Positions 16,544 to 26,019 of a stretch of 64,000 bases of DNA are shown piece after piece. Each line of letters begins with the position of its first letter. The stretch's first letter is position 1. The DNA comes from Demequina subtropica. Lineage in GTDB: Bacteria > Actinomycetota > Actinomycetes > Actinomycetales > Demequinaceae. The position numbers and the translations under genes are program-made. The notes below the pieces were generated by a model. The model searched no databases, was not told the DNA's origin, and saw nothing but the letters and a program-made list of their open reading frames with translations. The stretch covers positions 1 to 64,000 of the forward strand of contig NZ_BBMB01000013.1 in the NCBI RefSeq assembly GCF_000971235.1. Direction: 5' to 3'.

Positions 16544-17325
16544 CCCCGACCCGCACGCCCCACCCCTACTTCGACGCACCGTTCGCCGCGCTCGCGCATC
16601 GCGGGTTCTCGCGCGACGGGCTCGAGAACTCGATGGCCGCGTTCCAGGCCGCCGTCGACTTGGGCTTCCGCTACCTCGAGACCGACGCGCACGGCACCGC
16701 CGACGGCGTGGCCGTCGCCCTCCACGACTCGTCGCTCGACCGCACCACGGATGCCGACGGCGACGTCGCCGACCTGCCCTGGGAGCAGGTCCGCCACGCG
16801 CGCATCGGCGGCGTCGAGGCGGTGCCGCTGCTCGAGGACGTGCTCGGCACGTGGCCCGGGGTACGGGTGAACATCGACGTCAAGGCCGAGTCGGGCATCG
16901 TCCCCGTGGCCGAGGCCATCGAGCGCACCGGCGCGCACGACCGCGTCTGCCTCGCCTCGTTCTCGGCGCAGCGCCGGGAGGCGACGCTCGCGCGCCTCAC
17001 CCGACCGGTCGCGACCTCCGCGGGCACCTCCGAGGCGGCGCGCTTCTTCGCGGGGGGCCTGCTGGGGCTCGGGACCCTCAGGTCGCTTCGCACCGTCGAC
17101 GCGCTCCAGATCCCGTGGCGTGTCGGCATGGTCCCCGTGCTCACGCAGCGCCACATCCGGCTGGCGCACGAGGCCGGCCGCACCGTGCACGTGTGGACCG
17201 TCAACCGTCGCGAGGAGATGGAGTCGCTCATCGACGCCGGCGTCGACGGCATCGTGACCGACCGGGCCGACCTCCTCAAGGAGGTGCTCGTGGCTCGCGG
17301 CATGTGGTCGTGGTTCGACCGATGA
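16540..17325 (+). CDS. Glycerophosphodiester phosphodiesterase
   Basis: A 261-residue GDPD-family TIM barrel that hydrolyses glycerophosphodiesters to glycerol-3-phosphate and an alcohol. AHRGFSRDGLENSMAAF, ETDAHGTADGVAVALHD and NIDVKAES supply the HR, E-N, E-x-D, H and acidic metal/catalytic residues, in order. WTVNRREEMESLIDAGVDGIVTDRADLL is the typical C-terminal part. No signal peptide is present, so it acts in the cytosol. ATG 16540 has a GGAGG SD and overlaps the upstream stop; its own stop overlaps the next gene's ATG. Confidence 0.92.
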   Translation: MTPTRTPHPYFDAPFAALAHRGFSRDGLENSMAAFQAAVDLGFRYLETDAHGTADGVAVALHDSSLDRTTDADGDVADLPWEQVRHARIGGVEAVPLLEDVLGTWPGVRVNIDVKAESGIVPVAEAIERTGAHDRVCLASFSAQRREATLARLTRPVATSAGTSEAARFFAGGLLGLGTLRSLRTVDALQIPWRVGMVPVLTQRHIRLAHEAGRTVHVWTVNRREEMESLIDAGVDGIVTDRADLLKEVLVARGMWSWFDR

Positions 17326-17735
17326 GCGCGACGGTTCCGACCGACGTGCCCGTCGAGGCCTTCGTCGCCGCGGTGAAGCCCGAGCGCAGGCGCCTCGAGG
17401 CCGAGCGCGTGGTCGCGCTCATCACCGAGGTCACCGGCGTCGAGCCCGCGATGTGGGGCCCGTCGATCATCGGCTGGGGCTCCCTCCACTACCGCTACGC
17501 GAGCGGTCGCGAAGGGGACACGATGGCGGTGGGCTTCTCGCCCCGGAAGGCCCAGCTCGTGTTCTACGGGCTCAAGGACACGCCGGAGGGCGCGGGGCTG
17601 CTCCCCGCCCTCGGCGAGATCACCGAGGGCAAGGGCTGCGTGTACGTCAGGCGCCTCGACCTGGTCGACCTCGAGGTGCTCGAGGACCTGGTCGAGATCG
17701 CGTTCGCGCGAGGCGATCTCGACGCCTCCGCCTGA
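17322..17735 (+). CDS. DUF1801-domain protein
   Basis: A 137-residue small soluble protein of the DUF1801 (YdhG-like) family. The family features are ERVVALITEVTGVEPAMWG, IIGWGSLHYRY and MAVGFSPRKAQLVFYGL, and a C-terminal CVYVRRLDLVDLEVLEDLV. The fold is known from structures but the molecular role is not. ATG 17322 overlaps the GDPD stop (ATGA), making a coupled three-gene operon. It converges with der, leaving only 14 bases between stops. Confidence 0.85.
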   Translation: MSATVPTDVPVEAFVAAVKPERRRLEAERVVALITEVTGVEPAMWGPSIIGWGSLHYRYASGREGDTMAVGFSPRKAQLVFYGLKDTPEGAGLLPALGEITEGKGCVYVRRLDLVDLEVLEDLVEIAFARGDLDASA

Positions 17736-17749
17736 CGCGCCGCACGGGG

Positions 17750-19228
17750 CTACTTGCGCTTGGCTCCGCGCTTCTCGCGCACGCGCACCGAGATCTGGAT
17801 GGGCGTGCCCTCGAAGCCGAAGTTCTCGCGCAGGCGACGCTCGATGAAGCGCCGGTACTGCGGCTCGAGGAAGCCCGAGGCGAAGATCACGAACCGCGGC
17901 GGCCGCGTCGCGGCCTGCGTGGCGAACAGGATCTTGGGCTGCTTGCCGCCGCGCACCGGGTGCGGATGCTCCGCGACCAGCTCGCCCAGGAACGAGTTGA
18001 GCCGACCGGTGGAGATGCGCTGGTCCCAGCTCGACAGCACCAGGTCGAGCGCCGGGAGCAGCCGGTTGGTGTGCCAGCCCGTCTTCGCGGACAGGTTCAC
18101 GCGCGGCACCCACTGGTGCTGCACCATGTCCTTCTCGATCGAGCGCTCGAGGAGGAACCGCTGGTCCTCGTCCATCAGGTCCCACTTGTTGAACACGAAG
18201 ATCATCGCGCGGCCCGCGTCGACCACCTGCTGCACCACGCGCAGGTCCTGGTCAGTGAGCGGGAGCGAGGCGTCGAGAAGGACCACGCCCACCTCCGCGC
18301 GCTCGATCGCGGTCTGGGTCCGCAGCGAGGCGTAGAAGTCGGCACCCTTCGCCATGTGCACGCGGCGGCGGATGCCCGCCGTGTCGACGAGCGTCCAGGG
18401 GCGCCCGCCGATCTCGACCTGCTCGTCGACCGGGTCGCGCGTGGTGCCCGCGAGCTCGTTGACCACCGCGCGCTCGGCGCCGGCCAGCTTGTTGAGCAGC
18501 GAGGACTTGCCCACGTTGGGGCGGCCCACGAGCGCGATGCGACGCGGCGCGTCCTCGTCCACCTCGACCTGGTGCATCTCGGTGGGCAGGATCGCCATCG
18601 CGGCGTCGAGCAGGTCGCCGGTGCCTCGTCCGTGCAGGGCCGAGATGGGGAACGGCTCGCCCAGCCCCAGATTCCACAGCGCGGCCGCCTCGAGCTCGCC
18701 CTGGGGGCCGTCCACCTTGTTGGCGGCGAGCACCACGGGCTTGTCGGCCTTGCGCAGCAGCCGCACCACCTGCTCGTCGGTGGCAGTCGCGCCGACCATG
18801 GCGTCCACCACGAACAGGACGGCGTCCGCCATCTCGATCGCGGCCTCCGCGGCCTGCGCCACGGAGAGGTCGATGCCGGTGACGTTCTTCTCCCAGCCGC
18901 CGGTGTCGAGCAGCGTGAAGTCCCGACCGGCCCACTCGGCCCGGTAGGCGACGCGGTCGCGCGTGACGCCGGGCTTGTCCTCGACCACCGCGAGGCGCTT
19001 GCCGATGATGCGGTTGACCAGGGTGGACTTGCCCACGTTCGGGCGGCCGATGATCGCGAGGACCGGCAGGGCCTCCTCGGTGAGCGGCTCGGGTTCGCCG
19101 GCGAGGTCCGCGAGGTCCTCGGGGCTCAGGTCGTAGGCGTCGAGGCCGGCGCGCAGCGCCGCCTCGCGGATCTCGTCGAGCGACTCGGGCGCGTCCGACT
19201 CGTGGGGCGCGGGAAGCTCGTCAATCAT
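17750..19228 (-). CDS. der: Ribosome-assembly GTPase Der (EngA)
   Basis: A 492-residue double-GTPase for 50S subunit maturation. G1 motifs [12 protein letters not shown] (first domain) and [12 protein letters not shown] (second), DTGGW/DTAGI switch II motifs, NKVD and NKWD specificity motifs, then a KH-like C-terminal domain ending in a basic tail (REKRGAKRK). An acidic N-terminal extension of about 55 residues precedes the first G domain, common in actinobacteria. It starts at ATG 19228, overlapping the stop of the acyltransferase gene (ATGA). It is the last gene of the ten-gene minus-strand run. Confidence 0.97.
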   Translation of the reverse strand: MIDELPAPHESDAPESLDEIREAALRAGLDAYDLSPEDLADLAGEPEPLTEEALPVLAIIGRPNVGKSTLVNRIIGKRLAVVEDKPGVTRDRVAYRAEWAGRDFTLLDTGGWEKNVTGIDLSVAQAAEAAIEMADAVLFVVDAMVGATATDEQVVRLLRKADKPVVLAANKVDGPQGELEAAALWNLGLGEPFPISALHGRGTGDLLDAAMAILPTEMHQVEVDEDAPRRIALVGRPNVGKSSLLNKLAGAERAVVNELAGTTRDPVDEQVEIGGRPWTLVDTAGIRRRVHMAKGADFYASLRTQTAIERAEVGVVLLDASLPLTDQDLRVVQQVVDAGRAMIFVFNKWDLMDEDQRFLLERSIEKDMVQHQWVPRVNLSAKTGWHTNRLLPALDLVLSSWDQRISTGRLNSFLGELVAEHPHPVRGGKQPKILFATQAATRPPRFVIFASGFLEPQYRRFIERRLRENFGFEGTPIQISVRVREKRGAKRK

Positions 19229-19923
19229 GCGGGGTCCTTCTCTTCGCGCGCGGAACGGCGCGGGTCGTCGAGCGGAAGCTCGAGGTCTGTCGTGTCAAGG
19301 GTACGGGCCACCTGGTCGCGAAGCGCCTCGGCGAGCCTCTCGGCCGCCCACGCCTGCTTCGCGCGGCCGCCCCGCACATCGTCCGGAGGGGTGAGCACCA
19401 CCGGCTCGCCGAACGCCACCACGAGGCGGCGGCCCGGCTTGGGCCACACGTTCACGGACTCGCCCGTGCGGCGCGAGCCGATGATCGCCGTGGGCACCAC
19501 GGGCGCTCCCGACTGGATGGCCAGCCAGGCCGCGCCCCCGTGGACCGCCTCCGCGGTCCCCACGCCGCGCGTGCCCTCGGGGAACACCCCGATGACGTCC
19601 CCGCGCCGCAGCACCGCGAGGCCCTGCGCGAGCGCGTCGCGCCCGGAGCCCTCCACCGTGATCTGCTGCGCCGCCCGCAGGATGGCCCCCAGCGGTCCCG
19701 TCATCATGCCCTTGCGGATGAGGAAGTGCGAGCCGCGCGGGATCACGCCGTGCACCACCGGGCCGTCGATGAGGCCCACGTGGTTGCAGACGATGATCGC
19801 GGCGCCCGTGCGCGGGACGTTGGAGCGACCCCGCACCTCGGTGCGCCACAGGACGCGCGCGAGGAACCGACCCACCCAGCGGGACCAGCGCGGCCCCCAC
19901 CGGCTCGGGACGGTTGCGCTCAC
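19225..19923 (-). CDS. plsC: 1-acyl-sn-glycerol-3-phosphate acyltransferase
   Basis: A 232-residue PlsC-type acyltransferase that converts lysophosphatidate to phosphatidate at the inner membrane face. [11 protein letters not shown] gives the HX4D catalytic motif, and FPEGTRG the third motif that binds glycerol phosphate. GTG 19923 overlaps the cmk stop (GTGA), and the gene's own stop overlaps the der start. Upstream open frame in this phase is only a shadow of cmk. Fusion or neighbourhood of cmk, plsC and der is well known in actinobacteria. Confidence 0.92.
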   Translation of the reverse strand: MSATVPSRWGPRWSRWVGRFLARVLWRTEVRGRSNVPRTGAAIIVCNHVGLIDGPVVHGVIPRGSHFLIRKGMMTGPLGAILRAAQQITVEGSGRDALAQGLAVLRRGDVIGVFPEGTRGVGTAEAVHGGAAWLAIQSGAPVVPTAIIGSRRTGESVNVWPKPGRRLVVAFGEPVVLTPPDDVRGGRAKQAWAAERLAEALRDQVARTLDTTDLELPLDDPRRSAREEKDPA

Positions 19924-20654
19924 TCGGCGGGCTCTTCGGGAACGGTGCCGGCGGACGATGCGTCGGTCCCGGGCTCCTCGCCTCGCACCTCCGCGACGAG
20001 GTCGAGCACGGCCTGCACCGCCTCCTCGATGGTGAGCTCCGAGGTGTCGAGCGTGTGGACGCCGTCGGCGGCGGTGTGGAACTGCACCACCGTCGCATCC
20101 TTCTTGTCGCGGCCGAGCACGGCCTCGCGGACCGTCGCGAGGTCGGCGCCCTCGCCGGCGCGACGGGCGACGCGGATCTCCTCGTCGGCGGTCATGAGGA
20201 TCCGCACGTCCGCGTCGGGCGCGATCACGGTCGTGATGTCGCGACCCTCGGACACGATGCCGCGGCCCTCGGACAGCCCGCCCTCGAGCTCGGACGCGAT
20301 GACGTCGCGCTGCCACTGGCCGAGCGCGGCGCGCGCCTCGAGGTTGGTGGCCACCTTCGACACCGTGAGCGCGACGGCGTCGGAACGGATGAGCGAGCTC
20401 ACGTCCTCGTCCTCGAGCACCACGCGCGGGTTGCGCGGATCGAGCACGAGCGCGACGTTCATCGTCTCCACCAGCGCGGCGACGTCGGACTCCTGCGCGA
20501 GGTCCACGCCCTCGCGCATGCACCACAGCGTCGCGACGCGGTACGTCGCACCCGTGTCGAAGTACGCGAGCTTGAGTCGCTGGGCGACCTCGCGGGCCAC
20601 CGTCGACTTGCCGGTCCCCGCGGGGCCGTCGATCGCGATCGAGATTCCGGTCAT
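19920..20654 (-). CDS. cmk: Cytidylate kinase
   Basis: A 244-residue CMP/dCMP kinase that makes CDP/dCDP. The P-loop GPAGTGKSTVAREVA is near residue 10, YFDTGATYR is the CMP-binding motif, and SEGRDITTVIAPDADVRI continues the family pattern. A Glu/Asp-rich C-terminal extension follows DLVAEVRG. ATG 20654 overlaps the tyrA stop (ATGA) and was preferred over the in-frame upstream Met at 20672, which would add residues before the first strand. Confidence 0.96.
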   Translation of the reverse strand: MTGISIAIDGPAGTGKSTVAREVAQRLKLAYFDTGATYRVATLWCMREGVDLAQESDVAALVETMNVALVLDPRNPRVVLEDEDVSSLIRSDAVALTVSKVATNLEARAALGQWQRDVIASELEGGLSEGRGIVSEGRDITTVIAPDADVRILMTADEEIRVARRAGEGADLATVREAVLGRDKKDATVVQFHTAADGVHTLDTSELTIEEAVQAVLDLVAEVRGEEPGTDASSAGTVPEEPAE

Positions 20655-21703
20655 GATGCAGCGATCTCCCAACCCTGCCGTTCGAGCGCGGCGACCAGGT
20701 CGCCCGCGCTCGCGGGCAGCACGTAGAGCGTCGTCAGACCCACCGGCTGCCGCGGCGAGTGCTCGATGGAGATGTCCTCGACGTTGACGTCGACCTCGGC
20801 GGTGTCCTGGAGGAGCCGCAGGAGCTGGCCGGGCGTGTCGGGGACGATGACGGTGACCGACGCCCAGTCACGCGTGGCCCCGCCGTGCTTGCCGGGGATG
20901 CGCGCGACCTCGTAGCGGCCGCGGTCGATGAGGTCGGTGAGGGCCTCGCCGATGTCGTCGGCCTCCCTCACCTCCTCGAGGTCGGCGATGATGTGGTCGA
21001 GCGTCTCGATGAGGTGCGACCGGTTCATGCGCGCGATGTCGGCCCACATGCCGGGCAGCGAGCCCGCGATGCGCGTGACGTCGCGCAGGCCCTGGCCCGC
21101 GAGGGCGACATCGTCCGCGGAGAGGATCCCCAGCGCCGCCGCGACGGCGGAGGCCGCGACCTGCGGGGCGTGGGACACGCGGGCCACCGCCGCATCGTGC
21201 GCCGCGGCGTCCATGGTGACCACGTCGCACTGCAGCGCGGCGGGCACCGAGGCGACCAGGGCGAGCGCCTCCGCCGTCGCGCCGTTGGGGCACAGCACCC
21301 ACGGGCGCGCCTTGAACAGGTCGCCCTGGGCGCCGAGGCCGCCCGAGATCTCGCGGCCCGCCATCGGGTGGGAGCCGACGTAGCGGGACGAGGCGCCGGT
21401 CGCGGCGGCGGCGTCCGCGATGGGCGCCTTCACGCTCGCGACGTCGGTGACGACGGCGTCCGGGTAGCGCCCGAGCGCGGCCGCGACCACGGCGGGTGCG
21501 GCCGACGGCGGGACGGCGACGATCACGAGCTCGGGAGCGGCCTCCGTGGGCGCCGCTCCGGCCCCGATCGAGCGCGCGAGGGCCTGCGCCTCGGCGTCGT
21601 TGTCCTCGATGGTGACGGTCCAGCCCTCGGCGCTGAGGCCGAGCCCGATGCTCGCCCCGATGAGGCCGGCGCCGATGATGTGCGTGCGCGGGTGGTTCTG
21701 CAT
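20651..21703 (-). CDS. tyrA: Prephenate dehydrogenase with C-terminal ACT domain
   Basis: A 350-residue NAD(P)-dependent prephenate dehydrogenase for tyrosine synthesis. IIGAGLIGASIGLGL near the N-terminus is the dinucleotide site, SHPMAGRE holds the catalytic region with His, and residues from about 278 (ASVTVIVPDTPGQLLRLL) form an ACT domain that could bind tyrosine for feedback control. The chorismate mutase gene lies just upstream on the same strand, so two consecutive pathway steps are adjacent. ATG 21703 is followed by the Rossmann motif after about 8 residues. Confidence 0.95.
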   Translation of the reverse strand: MQNHPRTHIIGAGLIGASIGLGLSAEGWTVTIEDNDAEAQALARSIGAGAAPTEAAPELVIVAVPPSAAPAVVAAALGRYPDAVVTDVASVKAPIADAAAATGASSRYVGSHPMAGREISGGLGAQGDLFKARPWVLCPNGATAEALALVASVPAALQCDVVTMDAAAHDAAVARVSHAPQVAASAVAAALGILSADDVALAGQGLRDVTRIAGSLPGMWADIARMNRSHLIETLDHIIADLEEVREADDIGEALTDLIDRGRYEVARIPGKHGGATRDWASVTVIVPDTPGQLLRLLQDTAEVDVNVEDISIEHSPRQPVGLTTLYVLPASAGDLVAALERQGWEIAAS

Positions 21704-21710
21704 GTCGCTC

Positions 21711-22073
21711 CTACTGCGCGAGGTCGCGACGCAGGCTCACGGCACCGCGCAGGTACACGTGCGCGATCTCGTCGCGGGGACGGTCGAGGTGCGCGTGCAT
21801 CATGACGCGCACCACGAGCGGCAGCGCATGCGGGACGGCCATCTCCTGCGCGCACATGAGCGGCACCGCGCCGAAGCCGAGCGTGCGCGCGGCGGCCGCC
21901 GGGAAGTCGCTCACGATGTCGGGGGTGCACGTGAAGATCACCGAGATCAGGTCGTCCGTGTGGAGCGCGTTGTCCGCCATCATCGCCTCGACGAGCTCGA
22001 TGGTGCGGGCGTGCAGGTGGTCCTTCTCGTCGCGGTCCAGGGTGATGGCGCCACGGATCGCACGGATTGTCAT
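21711..22073 (-). CDS. aroH: Chorismate mutase, AroH type
   Basis: A 120-residue monofunctional chorismate mutase of the trimeric AroH class (chorismate to prephenate). The family features are RAIRGAITLDRDEKDHL at the start, DLISVIFTCTPDIVSDFPA and VPHALPLVVRVMMHAH, with the active-site Arg residues at the start of RGAIT and in LVVRVMMH. It provides the substrate of the adjacent TyrA. ATG 22073 was chosen because it gives the family length; there are 7 bases to tyrA and 28 bases after the pseudouridine synthase gene. Confidence 0.93.
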   Translation of the reverse strand: MTIRAIRGAITLDRDEKDHLHARTIELVEAMMADNALHTDDLISVIFTCTPDIVSDFPAAAARTLGFGAVPLMCAQEMAVPHALPLVVRVMMHAHLDRPRDEIAHVYLRGAVSLRRDLAQ

Positions 22074-22101
22074 GGCGTCATCGTATCGGTCGGGGCGCCG
22101 G

Positions 22102-22851
22102 CTAGAGCCCGGCGATGTCCATGAGGCGCCCGACCTCGCCGGGCGACAGCTCACGGATCTCCCCGGGCGCCATGGTGCCCAGGCGGATCGGACCGAACTG
22201 CGTGCGCACCAGCTCGAGGACGGGGTGGCCCACCTTGTCGAGCATGCGGCGGACGATGCGGTTGCGGCCCTCGTGGAGCTCGACCTGCACGAGCGACGAG
22301 TCGCTCGCGACGTCGAGCACCGTGCACGCGGTCGCACGCACCGGACCGTCGTCGAGCTCGACGCCCTGCTTGAGCTGCGTGGGCAGGTGCTTAGAGACGC
22401 GGCCCTTGACCTTGGCGACGTACACCTTGGACACGCCGTGGGTCGGGTGCGCGAGGCGGTTGGCGAGCTCGCCGTCGTTGGTGAGCAGGAGCAGGCCCGT
22501 GGTCTCGGCGTCCAGGCGGCCCACGTGGAACAGGCGCTCCTCGTACTGGCTCACGAACCGGTCGAGCGCGGGACGGCCCTGCGGGTCGCTCATGGTCGAC
22601 ACGACGCCCCACGGCTTGTTGAGGACCACGGTGACATGACCGGCGTCGACGGAGATGCGCTCGCCGTCGACGGCGATCACGACCTCGTCGGGGTTGACGC
22701 GCACGCCCAGCTGGTCGACCACCTCGCCGTTCACGGTGACGTGGCCGCGCTCGATGAGCTCCTCGCACTTGCGGCGGGAGCCGACGCCGGCCGCGGCGAG
22801 CACCTTCTGCAGCCGGGTCCCCTCGGGACGGTGGATCTCGAGCTCGGACAT
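22102..22851 (-). CDS. 23S/16S rRNA pseudouridine synthase (RsuA/RluB family)
   Basis: A 249-residue RsuA/RluB/RluE-family pseudouridine synthase. The N-terminal S4 RNA-binding domain is LQKVLAAAGVGSRRKCEELI, and the catalytic motif GRLDAETTGLLLLTND carries the nucleophilic Asp, followed by GVSKVYVAKVKG and GRNRIVRRML. By neighbourhood with scpAB it corresponds to the RluB-like actinobacterial protein, which targets 23S rRNA; the exact site is inferred. ATG 22851 shares one base with the scpB stop (TGATG). Confidence 0.93.
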   Translation of the reverse strand: MSELEIHRPEGTRLQKVLAAAGVGSRRKCEELIERGHVTVNGEVVDQLGVRVNPDEVVIAVDGERISVDAGHVTVVLNKPWGVVSTMSDPQGRPALDRFVSQYEERLFHVGRLDAETTGLLLLTNDGELANRLAHPTHGVSKVYVAKVKGRVSKHLPTQLKQGVELDDGPVRATACTVLDVASDSSLVQVELHEGRNRIVRRMLDKVGHPVLELVRTQFGPIRLGTMAPGEIRELSPGEVGRLMDIAGL

Positions 22852-23396
22852 CAGCGGCCCTCCCCATCGATATCGGCCAGGTCGGGCAGGTACGGCGCGA
22901 GCGGCGGGAGGTCGTCGAGCGTGGACATCCCCATGCGCTCGAGGAACTCGGTGGACGTGCCGTAGAGCACCGCTCCCCCGAGCTCCCCCACCTCGGTGAC
23001 CAGCCCGCGCGCGGCGAGCGTCTTCATCACCGAGTCGACGTTGACGCCGCGCACCTGCGACACCTGCCCCCGCGTCACGGGCTGGCGGTACGCGACCACG
23101 GCGAGCGTCTCGAGCGCCGCCTGGGACAGGCGCGCGGACTGCCCGTCCACGATGAAGCGGCCCACCACGTCGGCGAACAGGCGCGACGAGTAGATGCGCC
23201 ACCCGCCGTCGACCTCGCGCAGCTCGAAGCCGCGCGGCGCCTCGGGGTCGGCGTACTCGTCGCGGAGCGCCTCGATCGCGGCCTGGACCTCGCCCAGCGG
23301 CACCTCGAGCGCCGCGGCGAGCTCCGCGGCGGGGACGGGCTCGTCCACCACCATGAGGACCGCCTCGAGCGCCCCGCGCAGCGTCACGTCGTTCAC
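22851..23396 (-). CDS. scpB: Segregation and condensation protein B
   Basis: A 181-residue winged-helix subunit of the bacterial condensin that binds ScpA and SMC. LRGALEAVLMVVDEPVPAAELA opens the first winged helix; LSQAALETLAVVAYRQPVTR and IRGVNVDS-like QVRGVNVDSVMKTL form the second. GTG 23396 overlaps the scpA stop (GTGA), fixing the start. Confidence 0.95.
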   Translation of the reverse strand: MNDVTLRGALEAVLMVVDEPVPAAELAAALEVPLGEVQAAIEALRDEYADPEAPRGFELREVDGGWRIYSSRLFADVVGRFIVDGQSARLSQAALETLAVVAYRQPVTRGQVSQVRGVNVDSVMKTLAARGLVTEVGELGGAVLYGTSTEFLERMGMSTLDDLPPLAPYLPDLADIDGEGR

Positions 23397-24250
23397 ACCG
23401 TCTCCCCGTCCTCGGTACCGATGCCGGCGGCCTGCGTGGCCACGCCCATGGCATCGTCCTCGTCGAACTCCGCGGACACCTCGACCGCGGAGTCGCCGCC
23501 GGTCCAGCGGACCGTCAGCTCGCCGAGGGAGCGTACCTGGTCGAAGGCGACCACGGCCTCCCGGAAGAGCTCGAGCAGCGCGAGGAAGCGCGCGACGACC
23601 ACGCTGACGTGCCCCGCATCGTGCACCAGGGAGCGGAAGCTCACGGCGCCCTCGCGCTGGAGGCGCGTGGTGATGACCACCGCCTGCTCCCGCACGCTCA
23701 CCGCGGGGTTGTGCAGGTGCGCGATGCTCACCGTCGGCACCGCCTTGGGCTGCAGCGCGTGCGCCGCGAGCTGGGCCAGCATCTCCGGCGTCACCGTCCA
23801 CACGAGCTCCGGCAGCAGCATCGCGAACTGCGGCTCGAGCGGCACATCGCGAGGGATCCGCCGCGGCGCCGCGAGCATCGTCTCGAAGGCGACGGCGGCC
23901 TGCTTGAACGCGCGGTACTGGAGCAGGCGCGCGAACAGCAGGTCGCGCGCCTCGAGCAGCTCGAGGTCCTCGACGTCGTCGACCTCTCCCTGCGGAAGCA
24001 GCCGCGCCGCCTTGAGGTCGAGCAGCGTCGCCGCCACCACCAGGAACTCGGAGGCCTGCGAGAGGTCCCAGTCCCCCTCGCGCGCCGCGATGGTCGCGAG
24101 GAACTCGTCCGTGACGCGCGCGAGCGACACCTCCGTGATCTCGAGCTGATGCTTCGAGATGAGGCTCAGCAGCAGGTCGAACGGACCCTCGAAGTTGTCG
24201 AGGTGGACCTCGAAGCCCCGGGGGGCCTCGGGTGCGGCCTGCTCGGTCAC
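23393..24250 (-). CDS. scpA: Segregation and condensation protein A (kleisin)
   Basis: A 285-residue kleisin of the SMC-ScpAB condensin. The N-terminal motif FEVHLDNFEGPFDLLLSLI and HQLEITEVSLARVTDEFL bind the SMC neck; a winged helix near the end (VVARFLALLELFREAVVAFDQ) binds the SMC cap. A 30-residue acidic tail follows. The GTG start at 24250 lies one base after the parA stop. Operon order parA-scpA-scpB-rlu is the standard actinobacterial one. Confidence 0.95.
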   Translation of the reverse strand: MTEQAAPEAPRGFEVHLDNFEGPFDLLLSLISKHQLEITEVSLARVTDEFLATIAAREGDWDLSQASEFLVVAATLLDLKAARLLPQGEVDDVEDLELLEARDLLFARLLQYRAFKQAAVAFETMLAAPRRIPRDVPLEPQFAMLLPELVWTVTPEMLAQLAAHALQPKAVPTVSIAHLHNPAVSVREQAVVITTRLQREGAVSFRSLVHDAGHVSVVVARFLALLELFREAVVAFDQVRSLGELTVRWTGGDSAVEVSAEFDEDDAMGVATQAAGIGTEDGETV

Positions 24251-24251
24251 G

Positions 24252-25067
24252 CTAGGCGGCGACCCCGCGCGCCACGAGCTCGCGCGCGAGCTGACGGTAG
24301 GCCTCGGCGCCGGCGTGCGCGGGCGCGAAGGTGGTGATCGGCTCCGCCGCGACCGTCGCGTCCGGGAACTTCACGGTGCGGTGGATCATCGTGTCGGTGA
24401 CGCGCTCGCCGAATGCGTCGCGGACCCGCTCGACCACCTCCTGCGCGTGCAGCGTACGGCCGTCGTACAGCGTCGGCACGATCGCGTCGATGGTGAGGCG
24501 GGTGTTGAGGCGGTCCTGCACCTTCTGGATGGTGTCCACCAGCAGCTTGACGCCGCGCATCGCGAAGTACTCCGAGGCGAGCGGGATCACCACGCCGTGG
24601 GCGGCGACCAGCGCGTTCACGGTGAGGAGGCCCAGCGAGGGCTGGCAGTCGATGAGGATCGCGTCGTAGTCGTCGAGCACGGGGCGCAGCGCGCGGGCGA
24701 GCGCGCTCTCGCGGGCGACCTCGCCCACCAGCTGGACCTCGGCCGCGGACAGGTCGATGTTCGCGGGCAGCAGGTCGAGCCCCGGGATCTTGGTCTCGAG
24801 GATGACGTCCTTGGTCGCGACACCCGTCTCCATGAGCAGGTCGTAGACCGTGCGGTCGAGCGCGTCGGCGTTGATGCCGAGGCCCGCGGAGGCCGCGCCC
24901 TGCGGGTCGAAGTCGATGAGGAGCACCTTGCGGCCGTACTCGGCGAGCGCCGCGGCGAGGTTGACCGAGGTGGTGGTCTTGCCCACCCCGCCCTTCTGGT
25001 TGCACAGCGCGACCACGCGCGCGGGACCGTGGCTGGGAAGGGGTTCAGGTGCAGGGAAGTCGGTCAC
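24252..25067 (-). CDS. ParA-family ATPase
   Basis: A 271-residue ParA/Soj-type ATPase. CNQKGGVGKTTTSVNLAAA is the deviant Walker A; LLIDFDPQG and LIDCQPSLGLL are the A' and B motifs. No ParB gene or parS-like site is visible next to it, and the conserved position before scpA makes it the scp-linked ParA paralogue rather than the origin ParA. It may couple condensin function to chromosome organisation. It starts at GTG 25067. It lies after the recombinase gene on the same strand. Confidence 0.92.
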   Translation of the reverse strand: MTDFPAPEPLPSHGPARVVALCNQKGGVGKTTTSVNLAAALAEYGRKVLLIDFDPQGAASAGLGINADALDRTVYDLLMETGVATKDVILETKIPGLDLLPANIDLSAAEVQLVGEVARESALARALRPVLDDYDAILIDCQPSLGLLTVNALVAAHGVVIPLASEYFAMRGVKLLVDTIQKVQDRLNTRLTIDAIVPTLYDGRTLHAQEVVERVRDAFGERVTDTMIHRTVKFPDATVAAEPITTFAPAHAGAEAYRQLARELVARGVAA

Positions 25068-25099
25068 GCGCCAACCTTACCGCCCGGCGCCGACGCTCC

Positions 25100-26017
25100 T
25101 CAGCGGGCGCGCGGATGCGCCGCGGCATAGACCTCGCGGAGCGTGTCGCGGGTCACGAGCGTGTAGATCTGGGTGGTCGTCACGGACGCGTGGCCCAGCA
25201 GCTCCTGCACCACGCGGACGTCCGCACCGCCCGTGAGCAGGTGCGTCGCGAACGAGTGACGGAGCGTGTGCGGCGACACGTCCTCGACGCCCGCGCGCTC
25301 GGCGGCGGCCCGCAGGATCGCCCACGCGGACTGGCGCGACAGCCGCCCGCCGCGCGTGTTGAGGAACAGGGCGGGCGTGCCGCCGCCGGCCTGGACGTAC
25401 GTGGCCCGCGCGCGCACCAGGTACGCCTCGAGCGCCTCCACGGCGTAGCCGCCGACGGGCACGATGCGCTCCTTGCGTCCCTTGCCCCGCAGCAGCACGG
25501 TCTCCTGGTCCGGGACCAGCTCGACATCGTCCACGTCGAGGCCCACGGCCTCGGAGATGCGCGCGCCGGTGGCGTACACGAGCTCGAGCAGCGCGCGGTC
25601 GCGCAGCGGCGCGAGGCCGTCGCCCGTCCCCGCCTGGGCGAGGATCCGGCCCACATCGTCGATGCTGATCGCCTTGGGCAGCCGCTTGGGGATCGCGCGC
25701 GGCTTCACCTGCGCGGAGGGGTCCGCCTGCGTCCAGCCCTCGAGGACCGCGAAGCGGTGCCAGCCGCGCACGGCGACCACGGTGCGGGAGGCCGATGCGG
25801 GGGCCAGGGCACGCCCGCCGTCGTCCCCCGAGCTCACGGCCTGGGCGAACTCCGCGACGTCCCCGCGCTCGACCTCCTTGAGGTCGTCGAGGCCCCGCGC
25901 ACGCAGGAAGGCCGCGTAGCGGTCGAGGTCGCGCCGGTACGCCGCGACGGTGTTCGGGCTCAGCCCGCGCTCCACGGCGACGTGCGCCAGGTAGGCGTCA
26001 CGCTGCCGCGTCAGCAT
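25100..26017 (-). CDS. xerD: Site-specific tyrosine recombinase XerD
   Basis: A 305-residue tyrosine recombinase for chromosome-dimer resolution at dif. It has an N-terminal SAM-like core-binding domain ([24 protein letters not shown]) and the catalytic set TGARISEA (Arg), [14 protein letters not shown] (His and Arg), [15 protein letters not shown] (His and nucleophile Tyr). The housekeeping identity is supported by the fixed position beside parA-scpAB; it is not an island integrase. ATG 26017 starts 2 bases after the ctaB stop. Confidence 0.94.
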   Translation of the reverse strand: MLTRQRDAYLAHVAVERGLSPNTVAAYRRDLDRYAAFLRARGLDDLKEVERGDVAEFAQAVSSGDDGGRALAPASASRTVVAVRGWHRFAVLEGWTQADPSAQVKPRAIPKRLPKAISIDDVGRILAQAGTGDGLAPLRDRALLELVYATGARISEAVGLDVDDVELVPDQETVLLRGKGRKERIVPVGGYAVEALEAYLVRARATYVQAGGGTPALFLNTRGGRLSRQSAWAILRAAAERAGVEDVSPHTLRHSFATHLLTGGADVRVVQELLGHASVTTTQIYTLVTRDTLREVYAAAHPRAR

Positions 26018-26019
26018 CC

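Noticed and set aside
17453-20035. An 860-residue plus-strand frame across der, plsC and cmk
   Set aside because: Antisense shadow of three well-identified genes, with low-complexity Arg/Ala/His composition.
24252-25067. Plasmid-type ParA as a sign of an integrated element or replication origin
   Set aside because: No parB, parS or dnaA nearby; this is the standard scp-linked ParA of actinobacteria.
25100-26017. Phage or island integrase
   Set aside because: Sequence and fixed position beside parA-scpAB identify the housekeeping XerD.
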